Source: Acidipropionibacterium acidipropionici
GTDB taxonomy: Bacteria > Actinomycetota > Actinomycetes > Propionibacteriales > Propionibacteriaceae
Direction of reading: 5' to 3'
DNA length: 64,000 nucleotides
Assembly: GCF_001441165.1 (NCBI RefSeq)
Contig: NZ_CP013126.1
Coordinates: 124,001-188,000 of the forward strand
Shown here: piece by piece, positions 9,576 to 18,933 of the stretch
Numbering within the stretch: the first letter of the stretch is position 1
How the letters are laid out: the number at the start of each line of letters is the position of its first letter
Made by a program: the position numbers and the translations under genes
Notes under the pieces: generated by a model
Databases searched by the model: none
Told to the model about the DNA's origin: nothing
What the model saw: only the letters and a program-made list of their open reading frames with translations

Positions 9576-10187
9576 GTGAGCACAGCAGCCCCTCCGGACA
9601 CGGTCACCGGCGCCGTGGAGACCGGCGTCGGAATCACCCTGATATTCGTCGCGCTGACGGCCGCCGACCGTCCCATGTCGGTGATGGTGGCCGGTCTGGG
9701 CGTCGCGGTGACGGCCGGAATGTGTCACAGCTACCAGGAGCGGCGAGGAGTCTCCCACACCCGGACGCGCACCCTCGTCCTGGGGGTCGCGGTACTGGCG
9801 GTCCTGGCCCTGTTGGCGCTGGCGGTCGCCCTGGACGCCTCCCGGTCCGGAGCTGCTCTCGGAGCCGGCATCGTGCTGCTCTGCCCGGTGGTGCTCGCGG
9901 CGGCCGAGTTCGCGCTGCGATGGCTGGCCGAACGGTCCCCCGCTCTGACCGGATGGCATCTGGGCGGCTGGGCTCTCACGGCCGTGACGGCGTTGACGCC
10001 GCTGCTCGTGCCGGGCGACAGGGTGATCCTGGTGACCGCACTGGTGTGCGCCGCCGCTCTCATCCTGATGGGTGCGGTGGACAATCGCAGGCTCACCCAG
10101 TTGGTGGGCCCCACTCCTCCGCGTCCCGACCAGCCTCCGAACCCGATCTCCGAGTGGGTGCGGGACAGGCGCCGGTCCGGGCGCTGA
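9576..10187 (+). CDS. Hypothetical multi-pass membrane protein
   Basis: A 203-residue protein with five or six hydrophobic segments (for example ITLIFVALTAADRPMSVMVA, LGVAVLAVLALLALAVAL and VILVTALVCAAALILMG) and a short Pro/Arg-rich cytoplasmic tail. No family is recognised. The GTG at 9576 is preceded by TATCAT (9563-9568) at seven bases, so it is probably leaderless. Its stop faces the stop of the DUF2207 gene 28 bases away. Confidence 0.6.
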   Translation: MSTAAPPDTVTGAVETGVGITLIFVALTAADRPMSVMVAGLGVAVTAGMCHSYQERRGVSHTRTRTLVLGVAVLAVLALLALAVALDASRSGAALGAGIVLLCPVVLAAAEFALRWLAERSPALTGWHLGGWALTAVTALTPLLVPGDRVILVTALVCAAALILMGAVDNRRLTQLVGPTPPRPDQPPNPISEWVRDRRRSGR

Positions 10188-10214
10188 CCGCCTCCCGGGC
10201 GGATCGGCGCCCGA

Positions 10215-11972
10215 TCAGCGGCCGAAGAGGCGGCCCTGGACGGTGGTGACGAAGGCCCCCATGGAGACCGGAAGATCCTGCATGTGCCAGGTGTCGGGGG
10301 CGTGGTACCAGGTGAGGTCCTCGGGGTCCGGGGTGCCGATGTCGTCGTCGGCGGCGGCCAGCGCGTCGAGCCACCGTTCCCGCCCGCCGAGCACCACCGC
10401 GTAGGGAAGGATCTGCGACAGCTCCTCGTAGGCGCGTGCGGGCGGCATCTGGTCGGTGCGGTGGTACATCAGTTCCCCGGCCAGCAGGTGCAGCCCGGCC
10501 AGCACGTCCGACCCCCGGGCGGTGCGCCTGGGCATCTGCTGGCCGACGACGAGCAGGGCCACCGCCACCGCCAGCAGGGCCAGTCCAAGAAGGCCCAGAG
10601 TGGTGAAGGCGACCAGCAGGGCGGCGGCGACGGCGGCCACCACGACCGCTCCGACCCCCATCGCGTTCCAGCGGTTGCGGGTGGCGTCGGGACGACGCTC
10701 GAACCAGCCCTCGCGCACCACCTCGTCGTAGAGGGCGTCCTCCACCTCGGGAATCACCGGCCCGATGGCCTCGGAGATCTCCGACACCTTCACCTGATCC
10801 TCGCCTCGGCGGGGCGCGACGGCGTCGAGCAGGAGGCGTTCGTAGTCGCGCAGCTCGTCCTCGCCCTCGACCCTCTCGAAGGACCAGTCGATCGGCGCGT
10901 GCGGATTCTCCCGCGGCAGTTCGTGGATGATGAGATGGCCGCGGACGGCCAGATCCAGCAGGGTGGCGGTGACGTCGACCGGATCGACCCGCTCGTCGGC
11001 GATGGTGCCCACCTCGCCGGGGCGCACCGGCGCCAGGAGGCTGAACTCCTCCTCGCCCAGGCCCACGGGTGAGAACTCGGCGATCCTGGAGGGCTCCCCG
11101 GAGCCCTCCAGGTCGCGGCCGCCGCGCCGGTGGAGAAGCCAGACCAGGAATCCACCCAGCAGCAGCGCCGCCAGCGCCGACAGGAGAGCGGCGGGGCTGG
11201 CGGAGAAGGCCCGGTCGAGGGTCCACTCGTGCTTGAGGACGGCGTCCGGGGAGACCTGGGTCGAGGAGATCCCGATGGTCATCTCGACCATCTCGCCGGC
11301 TCCGCGCGGACCGTCGGTGAAGACCGGGTCGAGCTGGCCGCCGGCGCCGCCCTGGGACAGCCGGCAGGCGCTCGGGGCCACCGGGGCCCCCGACTGGCAG
11401 GAGTAGCGGTCGATGAGGCCGGGCATCTTCACCGTGCCGCTCGCCTCGCGCACCGGAACCGAGAGCCCTTGGAGCACCCGCCACACGATGGTGGTGTGAG
11501 CCTTGCGGCCCTTCACCTCGGCGTCCTTGGTCGCGGCTCCCCGCACCGAGTAGGAGATGGTCAGCGTCTTGCCGCTGAGCTTGGAGGTGTCGACGGTGAT
11601 CACCTGATAGGTGCCGTCGGTGCTCACCTTCGCGCCCAGATCGCGGCCGCCGCTGGAGGCCTTCAGCCCGCTGATCGTGTACTCGTAGTAGGCATTGTCG
11701 AGCTGGTCGTAGCGGGTGGCCAGACGCTGGGTGAGGGAGGCGGGCGGGTTGTCGCCGCCGGTCCAGGCGATGGTCTCGCGCACCGTCAGCCCGCCGTCCT
11801 TGGCGACCGTCCCCTCGACGGTGTAGCTGGTGGCGATTCCCGCATCGTCGGCGCGGGCCGGTGACGCGGCGGCCACCAGGGATGCCATGAGCGCGATGAG
11901 GGCCACGACCAGACGGGTGAGACGCCGTTGACGCCGTGCGTGCCTGTCTGTGTCGTGCGGAATGTCGGTCAC
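10215..11972 (-). CDS. DUF2207 domain membrane protein
   Basis: A 585-residue protein with a signal peptide (residues 1-42, ending SPARADD), a long extracellular beta-rich domain (roughly 43-270) matching DUF2207, and a transmembrane segment near residues 280-300 (LLSALAALLLGGFLVWLLHRR). A cytoplasmic region and one or two further hydrophobic stretches (about 455-500) follow. The family is widespread in actinobacteria and has no defined function; an envelope role is inferred from topology. The GTG start is preceded by GGGAGG. It diverges from the metallopeptidase gene at 12102. Confidence 0.78.
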   Translation of the reverse strand: MTDIPHDTDRHARRQRRLTRLVVALIALMASLVAAASPARADDAGIATSYTVEGTVAKDGGLTVRETIAWTGGDNPPASLTQRLATRYDQLDNAYYEYTISGLKASSGGRDLGAKVSTDGTYQVITVDTSKLSGKTLTISYSVRGAATKDAEVKGRKAHTTIVWRVLQGLSVPVREASGTVKMPGLIDRYSCQSGAPVAPSACRLSQGGAGGQLDPVFTDGPRGAGEMVEMTIGISSTQVSPDAVLKHEWTLDRAFSASPAALLSALAALLLGGFLVWLLHRRGGRDLEGSGEPSRIAEFSPVGLGEEEFSLLAPVRPGEVGTIADERVDPVDVTATLLDLAVRGHLIIHELPRENPHAPIDWSFERVEGEDELRDYERLLLDAVAPRRGEDQVKVSEISEAIGPVIPEVEDALYDEVVREGWFERRPDATRNRWNAMGVGAVVVAAVAAALLVAFTTLGLLGLALLAVAVALLVVGQQMPRRTARGSDVLAGLHLLAGELMYHRTDQMPPARAYEELSQILPYAVVLGGRERWLDALAAADDDIGTPDPEDLTWYHAPDTWHMQDLPVSMGAFVTTVQGRLFGR

Positions 11973-12101
11973 TGCGCTGCCTCCCGGTGCGGTGGGCTCT
12001 GATCGGGGTCAGTCTTGCACAGGCCCCAGATCAGCTCACCGCAAATTGGACTTCGGGTGCGAGCCCCGCGGAGAGAGCTGCGGGCCGGTACTCTGACGGC
12101 C

Positions 12102-13589
12102 GTGAGCCAGAATCCTTGGGCACCGCACGGTTCCGACAGCGATGAGACCCGGCCCCGGCGTGGCTGGGACGATTCGCGACGGCACCAGGAGGCTCCCGGC
12201 GGCTGGCGTGACTCCAGAACAGGTCAGGCCCGGGGCGCCGCCGGTGCGGCCGGTGGTGGACGCGGAGGCTCGTCCACGTGGGGCGGTCGGCAGGCTCCCG
12301 CGCACAGTTCATTCGGGGCGTATCAGCGGTCTCCGTACCAGCGTCCGCAGCATAGTGAGGAGCGGGCGCCGCAGGGATACGGCCAGCCTCAGCAGGGGTA
12401 CGGACAGCAGGCCTACCATGGTCCCTACGCGCAACCTCCGCAGGCCCCTGGCTACCCCCGTCCGCAGGCTCCCGGATATCCCCAGTCGCAGGCACCGGGA
12501 TACGCCCAGCCGGGGTATCCGCAGGGTTCCCGGTATGCGGCCCCCCAGTATCCTCAGGCGCCTGGTTACCCGCAGGCCCCCCAGCGTCCCCAGTACCCGC
12601 AGTGGGCTCCGCCCGGCCAGCCGGGAGTCTTCCCGCAGCCGGTGCGCAAGCGCCGCAGCTCGGTGTCGGTGCTGGTGTGGGTGATCGTCGCCGGTCTGGT
12701 GCTGGTCGGAGGGGTCGGCGTCCTCGGGGCGCTGGGCGAGTCCACCTCCACGGGGGGCGGGACGGCCTACAAGAATGAGACCTACCAGGTGCCCCCGCCC
12801 GACTCGAACCCGCCGGAGATTCCGGTTCCCGAGTACCGGTCGGAGCTCACCACCTGGACCCGCAGCAACAAGATCTACTCGGTGAACGTCGCCAGACCGG
12901 TGCGCTGCCAGCTGCCCGACATCAACTACGCGTCGACCTCGGACTCCCAGGTGGAGGACCATCTCAATCAGCTCACCGGCTGCCTCATGAGGGTCTGGGG
13001 GCCGGCCCTGGAGGAGGCCGGGTACACGGCGGTACGCCCGACCGTCACCGTCTACACCGGCAATCCGAGCACCGCCTGCGGCAAGGCGCCGAGCCACAAC
13101 GCCTTCTACTGCTCGGGCGACCAGCAGATCTACTTCTCCCACGATCTTCCCGTGACCATTCCTCCGGACCTGCGCTCGAAGCGGCAGGTCGTGGAGGCCA
13201 TCATGGCCCACGAGTTCGGACACGCCATCCAGGCCCGGACCGGCATCCTGGCGGCCAATGCGATCGCCAAACAGGAGTTCCACAAGGCCGGGCAGGACTC
13301 CGACGAGCTGGATGCGGGACGCCGTTCCGAGACCCAGGCCGACTGTCTGTCGGCGCAGTTCACCAATTCGGTGGCCCAGTCCCTCAAGCTCACCTCCGCC
13401 GATGAGAACTACCTCAAGACGCTGTTCTACGACTTCGGGGACGACATCGGATCCGACGGCAAGATCGCTCCCGGGGAGGGCAACCACGGTTCGGGCGACA
13501 GTCGCCGCTCCTGGTACACGAAGGGTCTGGGGTCGACTGCGATCTCGACCTGCAACACCTTCACCGCCCCGGACTCGTCAGTGCAGTAG
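12102..13589 (+). CDS. Neutral zinc metallopeptidase (YpfJ family), membrane-anchored
   Basis: A 495-residue protein. Residues 1-180 are low-complexity and rich in Pro, Gln, Gly and Tyr, with many PGYPQ-like repeats. One transmembrane helix follows (about 188-212, LVWVIVAGLVLVGGVGVLGALG), then an extracellular metallopeptidase domain with the zinc site HEFGH at 370-374. This is the neutral zinc metallopeptidase family (PF04228). No substrate is known; a cell-wall or surface protein is plausible from its location. GTG 12102 has TACTCT (12089-12094) seven bases upstream, so it is probably leaderless; upstream in-frame starts are not supported. Confidence 0.82.
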   Translation: MSQNPWAPHGSDSDETRPRRGWDDSRRHQEAPGGWRDSRTGQARGAAGAAGGGRGGSSTWGGRQAPAHSSFGAYQRSPYQRPQHSEERAPQGYGQPQQGYGQQAYHGPYAQPPQAPGYPRPQAPGYPQSQAPGYAQPGYPQGSRYAAPQYPQAPGYPQAPQRPQYPQWAPPGQPGVFPQPVRKRRSSVSVLVWVIVAGLVLVGGVGVLGALGESTSTGGGTAYKNETYQVPPPDSNPPEIPVPEYRSELTTWTRSNKIYSVNVARPVRCQLPDINYASTSDSQVEDHLNQLTGCLMRVWGPALEEAGYTAVRPTVTVYTGNPSTACGKAPSHNAFYCSGDQQIYFSHDLPVTIPPDLRSKRQVVEAIMAHEFGHAIQARTGILAANAIAKQEFHKAGQDSDELDAGRRSETQADCLSAQFTNSVAQSLKLTSADENYLKTLFYDFGDDIGSDGKIAPGEGNHGSGDSRRSWYTKGLGSTAISTCNTFTAPDSSVQ

Positions 13590-13672
13590 TCCTCAGTCGG
13601 TGCTGGAGATGCAGTCGGTGAAGGTGCCGCATCAGCGGACCGCACCCGCGTCCCAGTGCCAACATTGGACCC

Positions 13673-14314
13673 ATGCCTGTCAGCCGAACCGATGACCTCA
13701 GATTCGCGGACTGGCTCGGGAGACGAGTCGCCGGCGAGCAGGATCACCTGTACGGGTTCGACCAGTTCGCACAGATTCCGGTTGAGCCGGAGGGAGACCT
13801 GTCCCTTGCGACGCTGAGCGCACTCATCGGCCACCTGAAAAGTGGAACACCTCATCACCTCCACGCCGAGGTGACCTATGGAATCTGGGCGGGCCACCCT
13901 GGATTATGGGGCCAGGCCATCGACGGCCCGTTGATCTCTCCCGGTGGGGGTCCGCTGACGAGGTCGACACTCAGGACAGCGGCCATGGGGGTGCGCATGT
14001 CCGCCCACACTGCGCTTCGCCAAGCATCCAGACGAGAATGGTGGGACGATCTCCTCCACAAGCGGCTCAGCCTCACCGGGAGGCAGTACCTACTCTTCCG
14101 GGGCCCGCTGGCAGCCGTGACCCGGTGGGATCGGGACAGCGGCAAGATCGCATTCCGCCACTCCCCGGACCTCATCTGGCCGGATGACCACTCATGGCTC
14201 GTGATGAGTCACCCAGAGACGCACACCGTCACGGTATCGGGAAGTGGGCGCCTCGCTGCCCTCATTGAGTCGGATCCGACGATCGCGACTGCACCTCGCC
14301 GATCCGCAGGATGA
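13673..14314 (+). CDS. Hypothetical protein overlapping the 3' end of ispF
   Basis: A 213-residue soluble protein with no signal peptide or membrane segment, rich in Trp, His and Arg ([33 protein letters not shown]). I do not recognise the family. It starts at an ATG with a CAACAT -10-like element (13660-13665) seven bases upstream. Its last 53 bases overlap the 3' end of ispF on the other strand, so the two genes are convergent and share sequence. The clean start and full-length open frame favour a real gene, but codon usage is less extreme than in neighbouring genes. Confidence 0.55.
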   Translation: MPVSRTDDLRFADWLGRRVAGEQDHLYGFDQFAQIPVEPEGDLSLATLSALIGHLKSGTPHHLHAEVTYGIWAGHPGLWGQAIDGPLISPGGGPLTRSTLRTAAMGVRMSAHTALRQASRREWWDDLLHKRLSLTGRQYLLFRGPLAAVTRWDRDSGKIAFRHSPDLIWPDDHSWLVMSHPETHTVTVSGSGRLAALIESDPTIATAPRRSAG

Positions 14315-14789
14315 GGGCCGTCGCCACCGCTGCCACTCCCTCTCCCCGGCCGGTGAACCCGAGCCCGTCGGTGGTGGTCGCCGAGACCGAGACCGGAGCG
14401 CCTACAGCCCGGGACAGCACCTCCTCGGCCTCCTGACGCCGGGCCGCTATCCGCGGCCGATTGCCGATCACCTGGACGGCGACGTTGCCGATCTGCCAGC
14501 CCGCCTCGTCGAGCATCCGGGCGGTCTCGACGAGGAACGCGGCGCCGGAGGCCCCTGCCCATTCGGGACGACTGGTCCCGAACACCGATCCCATGTCCCC
14601 CAGGCCCGACGCCGAGAGCAGGGCGTCGCAGATCGCGTGAGCGGCGACGTCACCGTCTGAGTGCCCGGCAAGCCCTTCGGCCTCATCGGGAAAGTGCAGC
14701 CCCGCGACGTGCATCGGCACCCCGGGGCGCAACTGATGGACGTCGGTGCCGATCCCGGTGCGCAGGGACGGCAGTGCTCCAACCGTCAT
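14262..14789 (-). CDS. ispF: 2-C-methyl-D-erythritol 2,4-cyclodiphosphate synthase
   Basis: A 175-residue enzyme of the MEP isoprenoid pathway that cyclises CDP-methylerythritol 2-phosphate, releasing CMP. The metal-binding residues are in GIGTDVHQL, and [16 protein letters not shown] and [16 protein letters not shown] are the other signatures. Its ATG overlaps the last four bases of ispD (ATGA), so the two are translationally coupled. The normal length is about 157-160 residues; this one has a short C-terminal extension that overlaps the convergent gene. Confidence 0.94.
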   Translation of the reverse strand: MTVGALPSLRTGIGTDVHQLRPGVPMHVAGLHFPDEAEGLAGHSDGDVAAHAICDALLSASGLGDMGSVFGTSRPEWAGASGAAFLVETARMLDEAGWQIGNVAVQVIGNRPRIAARRQEAEEVLSRAVGAPVSVSATTTDGLGFTGRGEGVAAVATALILRIGEVQSRSSDPTQ

Positions 14790-15568
14790 ATCCGATGCCT
14801 CCTGCTCCGTCTGGGATCCAGACCCTTGATGGCCCGCCTGACCCGGCGTCCGGAATGGTGGCCTGCTCCGGCGGTAGCCTTGACCAGCGTCTCGGCGATG
14901 TCGAGATCCAGCGGCTCGGTGATCTTCAACGCCATCCGGGAGCCCTCCACCAGGGTCACCCGGTACCCGTAGTGCTCGCAGCAGGTCACGTCGTCGGTCA
15001 CGTCCAGTCCGTCGGCCGCCAGCCGGTCGTGGCATTCGGTGATGACCTGCCGGTCGAATCCCTGGGGGGTCTGGACGGCCCGCAGCGTCGAGCGGTCGAC
15101 GACATGGCTGGCGGTCTCGGAATCCACGCAGCGGATCGTGTCGATGACAGGAACCGACGGCGTCACCGCCTCGGCTCCGGCCCCCAGAGCCTCGATGACG
15201 TCTTTGACGACGTAGGCCGGAACCAGCGGTCGGACGGCGTCGTGGATGAGCACCTTGCCGGCCTTCGAGAGACGGGGGCTCTCGGCTATCGCCCGCAGGC
15301 CGTTGCGCACTGACTCCTGGCGGGTCGCTCCACCGGTGACGAATCGCACCGGGATCGGTGAGGCCGCGAGAGCCATCTTGAAGTGGTTGTGCATGCCGTC
15401 CTTGACCACCACGACGGCCTCGGTGCATCCGCCGGCGGCCAGCGACTCCACGGCCACCGCGACCACCGCCTTGCCGGTGAGGCTGCGCACCTGCTTGGGA
15501 ACGGGACCCCCGAACCGGGATCCGAGGCCTCCGGCGACGACGACGGCGACGACGGGTTCTGCTGACAT
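14786..15568 (-). CDS. ispD: 2-C-methyl-D-erythritol 4-phosphate cytidylyltransferase
   Basis: A 260-residue MEP-pathway enzyme that joins methylerythritol phosphate to CMP. The CTP-binding loop is [18 protein letters not shown], and HDAVRPLV and AVQTPQGF are family motifs. The last 35 or so residues ([20 protein letters not shown] and onward) are an unusual basic tail. ATG 15568 has TAGAGT (minus strand 15581-15576) seven bases upstream, so the ispDF message is probably leaderless. It is divergent from the isomerase gene at 15609. Confidence 0.93.
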   Translation of the reverse strand: MSAEPVVAVVVAGGLGSRFGGPVPKQVRSLTGKAVVAVAVESLAAGGCTEAVVVVKDGMHNHFKMALAASPIPVRFVTGGATRQESVRNGLRAIAESPRLSKAGKVLIHDAVRPLVPAYVVKDVIEALGAGAEAVTPSVPVIDTIRCVDSETASHVVDRSTLRAVQTPQGFDRQVITECHDRLAADGLDVTDDVTCCEHYGYRVTLVEGSRMALKITEPLDLDIAETLVKATAGAGHHSGRRVRRAIKGLDPRRSRRHRI

Positions 15569-15608
15569 GACCGCGACTCTATCCCGCCCCGGCTGCCAGA
15601 ATGAGCCA

Positions 15609-16331
15609 ATGACCAGAGCTCTGCGGGCACCGTTCCTCATCATCAACACGAAGGCGTACCTGTACGGCGACGCCCTGCTGCAGCTGGCCACCGACGCCGA
15701 CGAGCTGAGCGCCGAGTACGGCGTTGACGTCCTGTTCACCGTCCAGCACGCCGACATCCGCCTCATCGCCGAGGGCACCGAGCGCGTCGTGGTGTGCGCC
15801 CAGCACATGGATCCGATCCGGCCGGGAGCGGGAACCGGATTCATCCTCCCGGAATCTCTCAAGGCCGCCGGGGCCGACGCCGTCCTGCTCAACCACGCCG
15901 CGCATCCGGTCACCCTCGCCGACCTGGACGCCGACCTGGCCCGCGCCCACGAGGTCGGCCTGACGTCGGTGGTCTGCGCCGACTCGATCTCCCAGTGCCG
16001 CTCGATCGCCGCCATGAGCCCCGACGTCATGATCTGCGAACCCACCACGGCCATCGGCACCGGCTCCACCAGCACCGACGACTACGTCCGGGAGTCGACG
16101 GCGGCGGTCCGGGCCGTCGACCCGGGCATCATGGTGCTCCAGGGGGCCGGAATCTCCTCGGGAGCCGACGTCGCCCGTGTCCTGGCGATGGGGGCCGACG
16201 CCTCCGGCGCCACCACGGGCATCATCAACTCCCCTGACCCGCGGGCCACCGTGGCCGAGATGCTCGGCGCGGTCCGGGCAGAGAAGGACCGGCGGACGGG
16301 CTCGGGGGACTCGTACTTCCAGCTCAGCTGA
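15609..16331 (+). CDS. Triose-phosphate-isomerase-like sugar-phosphate isomerase
   Basis: A 240-residue (beta/alpha)8 protein of the divergent, archaeal-like TIM group. Visible motifs are the N-terminal NTKAYLYG with the substrate lysine, a histidine in LLNHAAHP, an acidic segment [10 protein letters not shown], and the phosphate-gripping [11 protein letters not shown] and [10 protein letters not shown]. It is unlike the standard glycolytic TpiA. Such paralogues act on other sugar phosphates, for example EryH in Brucella erythritol catabolism. The PTS, dehydrogenase and SorC genes downstream suggest the same kind of job here. A CAGAAT element lies six bases before the ATG. Confidence 0.78.
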   Translation: MTRALRAPFLIINTKAYLYGDALLQLATDADELSAEYGVDVLFTVQHADIRLIAEGTERVVVCAQHMDPIRPGAGTGFILPESLKAAGADAVLLNHAAHPVTLADLDADLARAHEVGLTSVVCADSISQCRSIAAMSPDVMICEPTTAIGTGSTSTDDYVRESTAAVRAVDPGIMVLQGAGISSGADVARVLAMGADASGATTGIINSPDPRATVAEMLGAVRAEKDRRTGSGDSYFQLS

Positions 16332-16472
16332 TTCCCGGACGCCCGCGCGATCCTCCTCCGCGGTGCACCCGTCCCCCATATGGTGACAGAGGACCATCGC
16401 TGCTCACCGGCCCCTCCGAACGGGGACGGACGCATCTGGTCCGACCGGCATCATCGGCGCAGGAGGACCCGG

Positions 16473-17420
16473 ATGGCACATCAGAGCCGCGACGAGCACC
16501 TGATCCAGGTGCTGCACGTCGCCGAGATGTACTACTTCGAGCAGATGACCCAGTCGGCGATCGCCGACCGGCTCGCCTTGAGCCGCTGGACGGTCGGGCG
16601 GATGCTCGAGGACGCCAGGTCCTCCGGGCTCGTCCACATCACCATCGACCACCCGCTGGCCAGGCACCATCGCCTCGAGGTCGACCTCATGAACCGCTAC
16701 CAGCTCACCAAGGCCGTCGTCGTGCCGAGCCAGTCCCACGACGAGGCCACCGTCGACATCGTCTCCTCGGCCGCCGCCGAGCGGCTCACCACGCTGCGCC
16801 CGGCCCCCCAGGTGATCGGAGTCAGCTGGGGACGCACCCTCGCACAGGTCACCCACCACCTTCGCCCCGGGTGGAGCCACGACATCACCGTCGCCCAGAC
16901 CAATGGCGGCGTCGCCATCACCCGCAACGACCTGGTCGGCCGGTCCGTGGTGGAGATGGCCGAACGCGGACGCGGACGCGCCATGACACTCCAGGCCCCC
17001 ACCATCCTCGGCTCCGCCCAGCTGTGCTCGATGCTGCGCGCCGACACGGCCGTCTCGCGCACCCTCCAGCTCGCATCGGACGCCGACCTCCTCGTCTACT
17101 CCCCCGGACCGGCGACCATGGACTCCGTGCTGGCCAGCGCCGGGCACATCACCGGCCCCATGATGACCAGGCTGCGGGAGGCCGGTGCCCGTGCCGACGT
17201 CATGAGCCATTTCGTCGACGCCGACGGCAACCCGGTGGATCCGGACCTGGACGCCCGCACCCTGTCGATAGACCTCGACGTCATCCGCGGCGCGTCGCGG
17301 GTGATGGCGGTGGCCGTAGGCGTGGGCAAGGCCGAGGCGGTCCGCACGATCCTCTCGGGACACCTGTGCACCGAGCTCGTCACCGACTCCGAGGTGGCAC
17401 AGGCTGTGTTGAACAGCTAA
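16473..17420 (+). CDS. SorC/DeoR-family transcriptional regulator
   Basis: A 315-residue regulator. The N-terminal helix-turn-helix (residues about 15-50, YYFEQMTQSAIADRLALSRWTVGRMLED) is followed by the SorC sugar-binding domain, which resembles phosphosugar isomerases and usually binds a phosphorylated sugar or polyol. ATG 16473 follows AGGAGG with good spacing; longer in-frame extensions have no start signal. It lies between the isomerase gene and the dehydrogenase-PTS genes and is their probable regulator. The stop codon is inside the 31-base dispersed repeat. Confidence 0.85.
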   Translation: MAHQSRDEHLIQVLHVAEMYYFEQMTQSAIADRLALSRWTVGRMLEDARSSGLVHITIDHPLARHHRLEVDLMNRYQLTKAVVVPSQSHDEATVDIVSSAAAERLTTLRPAPQVIGVSWGRTLAQVTHHLRPGWSHDITVAQTNGGVAITRNDLVGRSVVEMAERGRGRAMTLQAPTILGSAQLCSMLRADTAVSRTLQLASDADLLVYSPGPATMDSVLASAGHITGPMMTRLREAGARADVMSHFVDADGNPVDPDLDARTLSIDLDVIRGASRVMAVAVGVGKAEAVRTILSGHLCTELVTDSEVAQAVLNS

Positions 17421-17444
17421 GGGGACGACCCCTTCGAAACCCCG
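17414..17444 (+). repeat. Copy 2 of the 31-base dispersed repeat
   Basis: Identical over 31 bases to 1521-1551, again beginning with a final Ser codon and TAA. A partial third copy of the core (GGGGACGACCCCTTCG) follows at 17502-17517. The surrounding sequences differ, so the unit itself appears to have been copied. Confidence 0.7.
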
Positions 17445-17751
17445 ATGCGCCCGTCTGTGCACAGTGGGAGTGCGCGCGCAGGCCTCATCCGGAATGGGTC
17501 CGGGGACGACCCCTTCGCGAACCCTGTCGCAGGCCATCCGGCATCTCCTGCACAAAGACGGCGTATCGCTCAGATGAGCGTCTGATCCAACATAAGTGCA
17601 GAACCCTTCTGCGGCGAGGACTCCCGCAGGCGTCCGGGTTAGTGTCATGGAGTCGGCCGGGACGACCTCCCGGCGGCGTAACCGCACAACTGGCGACGCG
17701 CAGCAGGCCGGGCACAGAGCGCCCCCGCGGCCGTCGTCGCGAAGGAGCATC
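17421..17751 (+). promoter_or_regulatory. Intergenic control region before the dehydrogenase-PTS genes
   Basis: This 331-base gap holds two repeat cores, a short perfect inverted repeat CGCTCA-GA-TGAGCG at 17567-17580, the candidate operator at 17590-17604, a possible -10 box TAGTGT at 17640-17645, and AAGGAG before the next gene. No protein-coding frame here looks real. Confidence 0.5.
17590..17604 (+). promoter_or_regulatory. Candidate operator, site 1 (ACATRAGTGCAGAAC)
   Basis: ACATAAGTGCAGAAC matches 14 of 15 bases at 18934-18948, upstream of the EIIB gene. Site 1 lies about 36-50 bases before a possible -10 box (17640-17645), where an activator could bind. The SorC-family protein encoded just upstream is the natural candidate; binding is inferred. 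Confidence 0.45.
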
Positions 17752-18810
17752 ATGGCCAAGATCGCAGTCCTGGGCGCGGGCATCATGGCGACCGCCCTCA
17801 CCTTCCCGTCCGCCGAGAACGGCAACGAGATCCGTCTCATCGGAACTCACCTCGACGACGAGATCATCGACTCCATCAAGAAGGACGGCACCCACCCGGT
17901 GCTGGGTCTCAAGATCCCCGAGTCCGTCAAGCCCTACTACTTCACCGAGGCGGCCGAGGCCGTCGAGGGCGCCGACATCATCATGAGCGGCGTCAACTCC
18001 TTCGGCGTCGAGTGGGCCGGCGAGCAGCTGGCCAAGCTCGCCAAGCCCGGCCAGACCATCCTGTCGATCACCAAGGGCATGCACGCCGATGAGGACGGCA
18101 CCCTCCACATCCTTCCGGACGTCCTCAAGGAGAAGATGGGCCCGCTGGCCGACCAGGTGAACTGGGCCGCCATCGTCGGACCCTCGATCGCCGGCGAGCT
18201 CGCCGTCCACCACCTCACCTGCGTCACCTTCTGTGCGGAGAAGCAGGACGTCGCCGAGATGCTGGCCCCGCTGTACCGCACCGACTACTACCACGTGTGG
18301 ACCTCCACCGACTTCATCGGCAACGAGGTCGGCTCCTGCATGAAGAACATCTTCGCCTTCGGCGGCGGCTTCGCCCCCGGCATCCTCAAGAAGCTGGGCA
18401 AGGAGGACGACAAGTACGTCATGTACAACTACGCCGCCGCCCTGTTCGGCGAGGGCGCCCGCGAACTCAAGCAGATGGTCGAGCTGCTCGGCGGCGATCC
18501 GACGGTCACCGAGAACCTGGGCGGGGTCGGCGACATGTTCGTCACCACGATGGGCGGGCGCAATGTGCGCGCCGGCACCTACGTCGGCCAGGGCGTGCCC
18601 TTCTCCGAGATCCGCAACGTCAAGATGAAGGGTGTCACCCTCGAGGGCGTCGCCGCCATCGGCGTCGTCGGAGCGGCCCTCGGCAAGCTCACCGAGCGCG
18701 GCGTCATCAAGGACACCGACTACCCGCTGGTGCGCGCCCTCTACGAGATCGTCGCCCACGACGCCCCGCTGGACCTCCCCTGGGAGAAGTTCTTCGGCGG
18801 AGAGCGCTGA
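17752..18810 (+). CDS. NAD(P)-dependent glycerol-3-phosphate-dehydrogenase-like enzyme
   Basis: A 352-residue dehydrogenase. The N-terminal Rossmann fold has GAGIMATAL, followed by ITKGM, IVGPSIAGELAV and an NEVGSCMKNIFAFGGG segment with the catalytic lysine position, as in the GpsA family. Its sequence departs from housekeeping GpsA, and its location between a SorC regulator and PTS genes suggests it oxidises the polyol phosphate delivered by the PTS to a keto-sugar phosphate. AAGGAG (17742-17747) precedes ATG 17752. True GpsA function for lipid synthesis is a less likely alternative. Confidence 0.78.
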   Translation: MAKIAVLGAGIMATALTFPSAENGNEIRLIGTHLDDEIIDSIKKDGTHPVLGLKIPESVKPYYFTEAAEAVEGADIIMSGVNSFGVEWAGEQLAKLAKPGQTILSITKGMHADEDGTLHILPDVLKEKMGPLADQVNWAAIVGPSIAGELAVHHLTCVTFCAEKQDVAEMLAPLYRTDYYHVWTSTDFIGNEVGSCMKNIFAFGGGFAPGILKKLGKEDDKYVMYNYAAALFGEGARELKQMVELLGGDPTVTENLGGVGDMFVTTMGGRNVRAGTYVGQGVPFSEIRNVKMKGVTLEGVAAIGVVGAALGKLTERGVIKDTDYPLVRALYEIVAHDAPLDLPWEKFFGGER

Positions 18811-18824
18811 CCGGGACCAATTGC

Positions 18825-18859
18825 TGGTCCGATCACCGCGGGCGGCGGTGATCGGACCA
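18825..18859 (+). terminator. Hairpin after the dehydrogenase gene
   Basis: A perfect 15-base stem (TGGTCCGATCACCGC and its complement) with a five-base loop starts 15 bases after the stop. It could end or attenuate transcription before the PTS genes, giving more dehydrogenase than PTS message. No T-run follows. Confidence 0.6.
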
Positions 18860-18933
18860 CAATGGAGCGCAACCTGCCGTCGCTCCTGAACTCGAGACCC
18901 GTCCGCTCGACCAACCATCGACGGTCAAGATGC

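Noticed and set aside
17752-18810. Calling the dehydrogenase gpsA outright
   Set aside because: The fold is GpsA-like, but its location in a regulated polyol PTS cluster makes a different polyol phosphate more likely, so no gene symbol was given.
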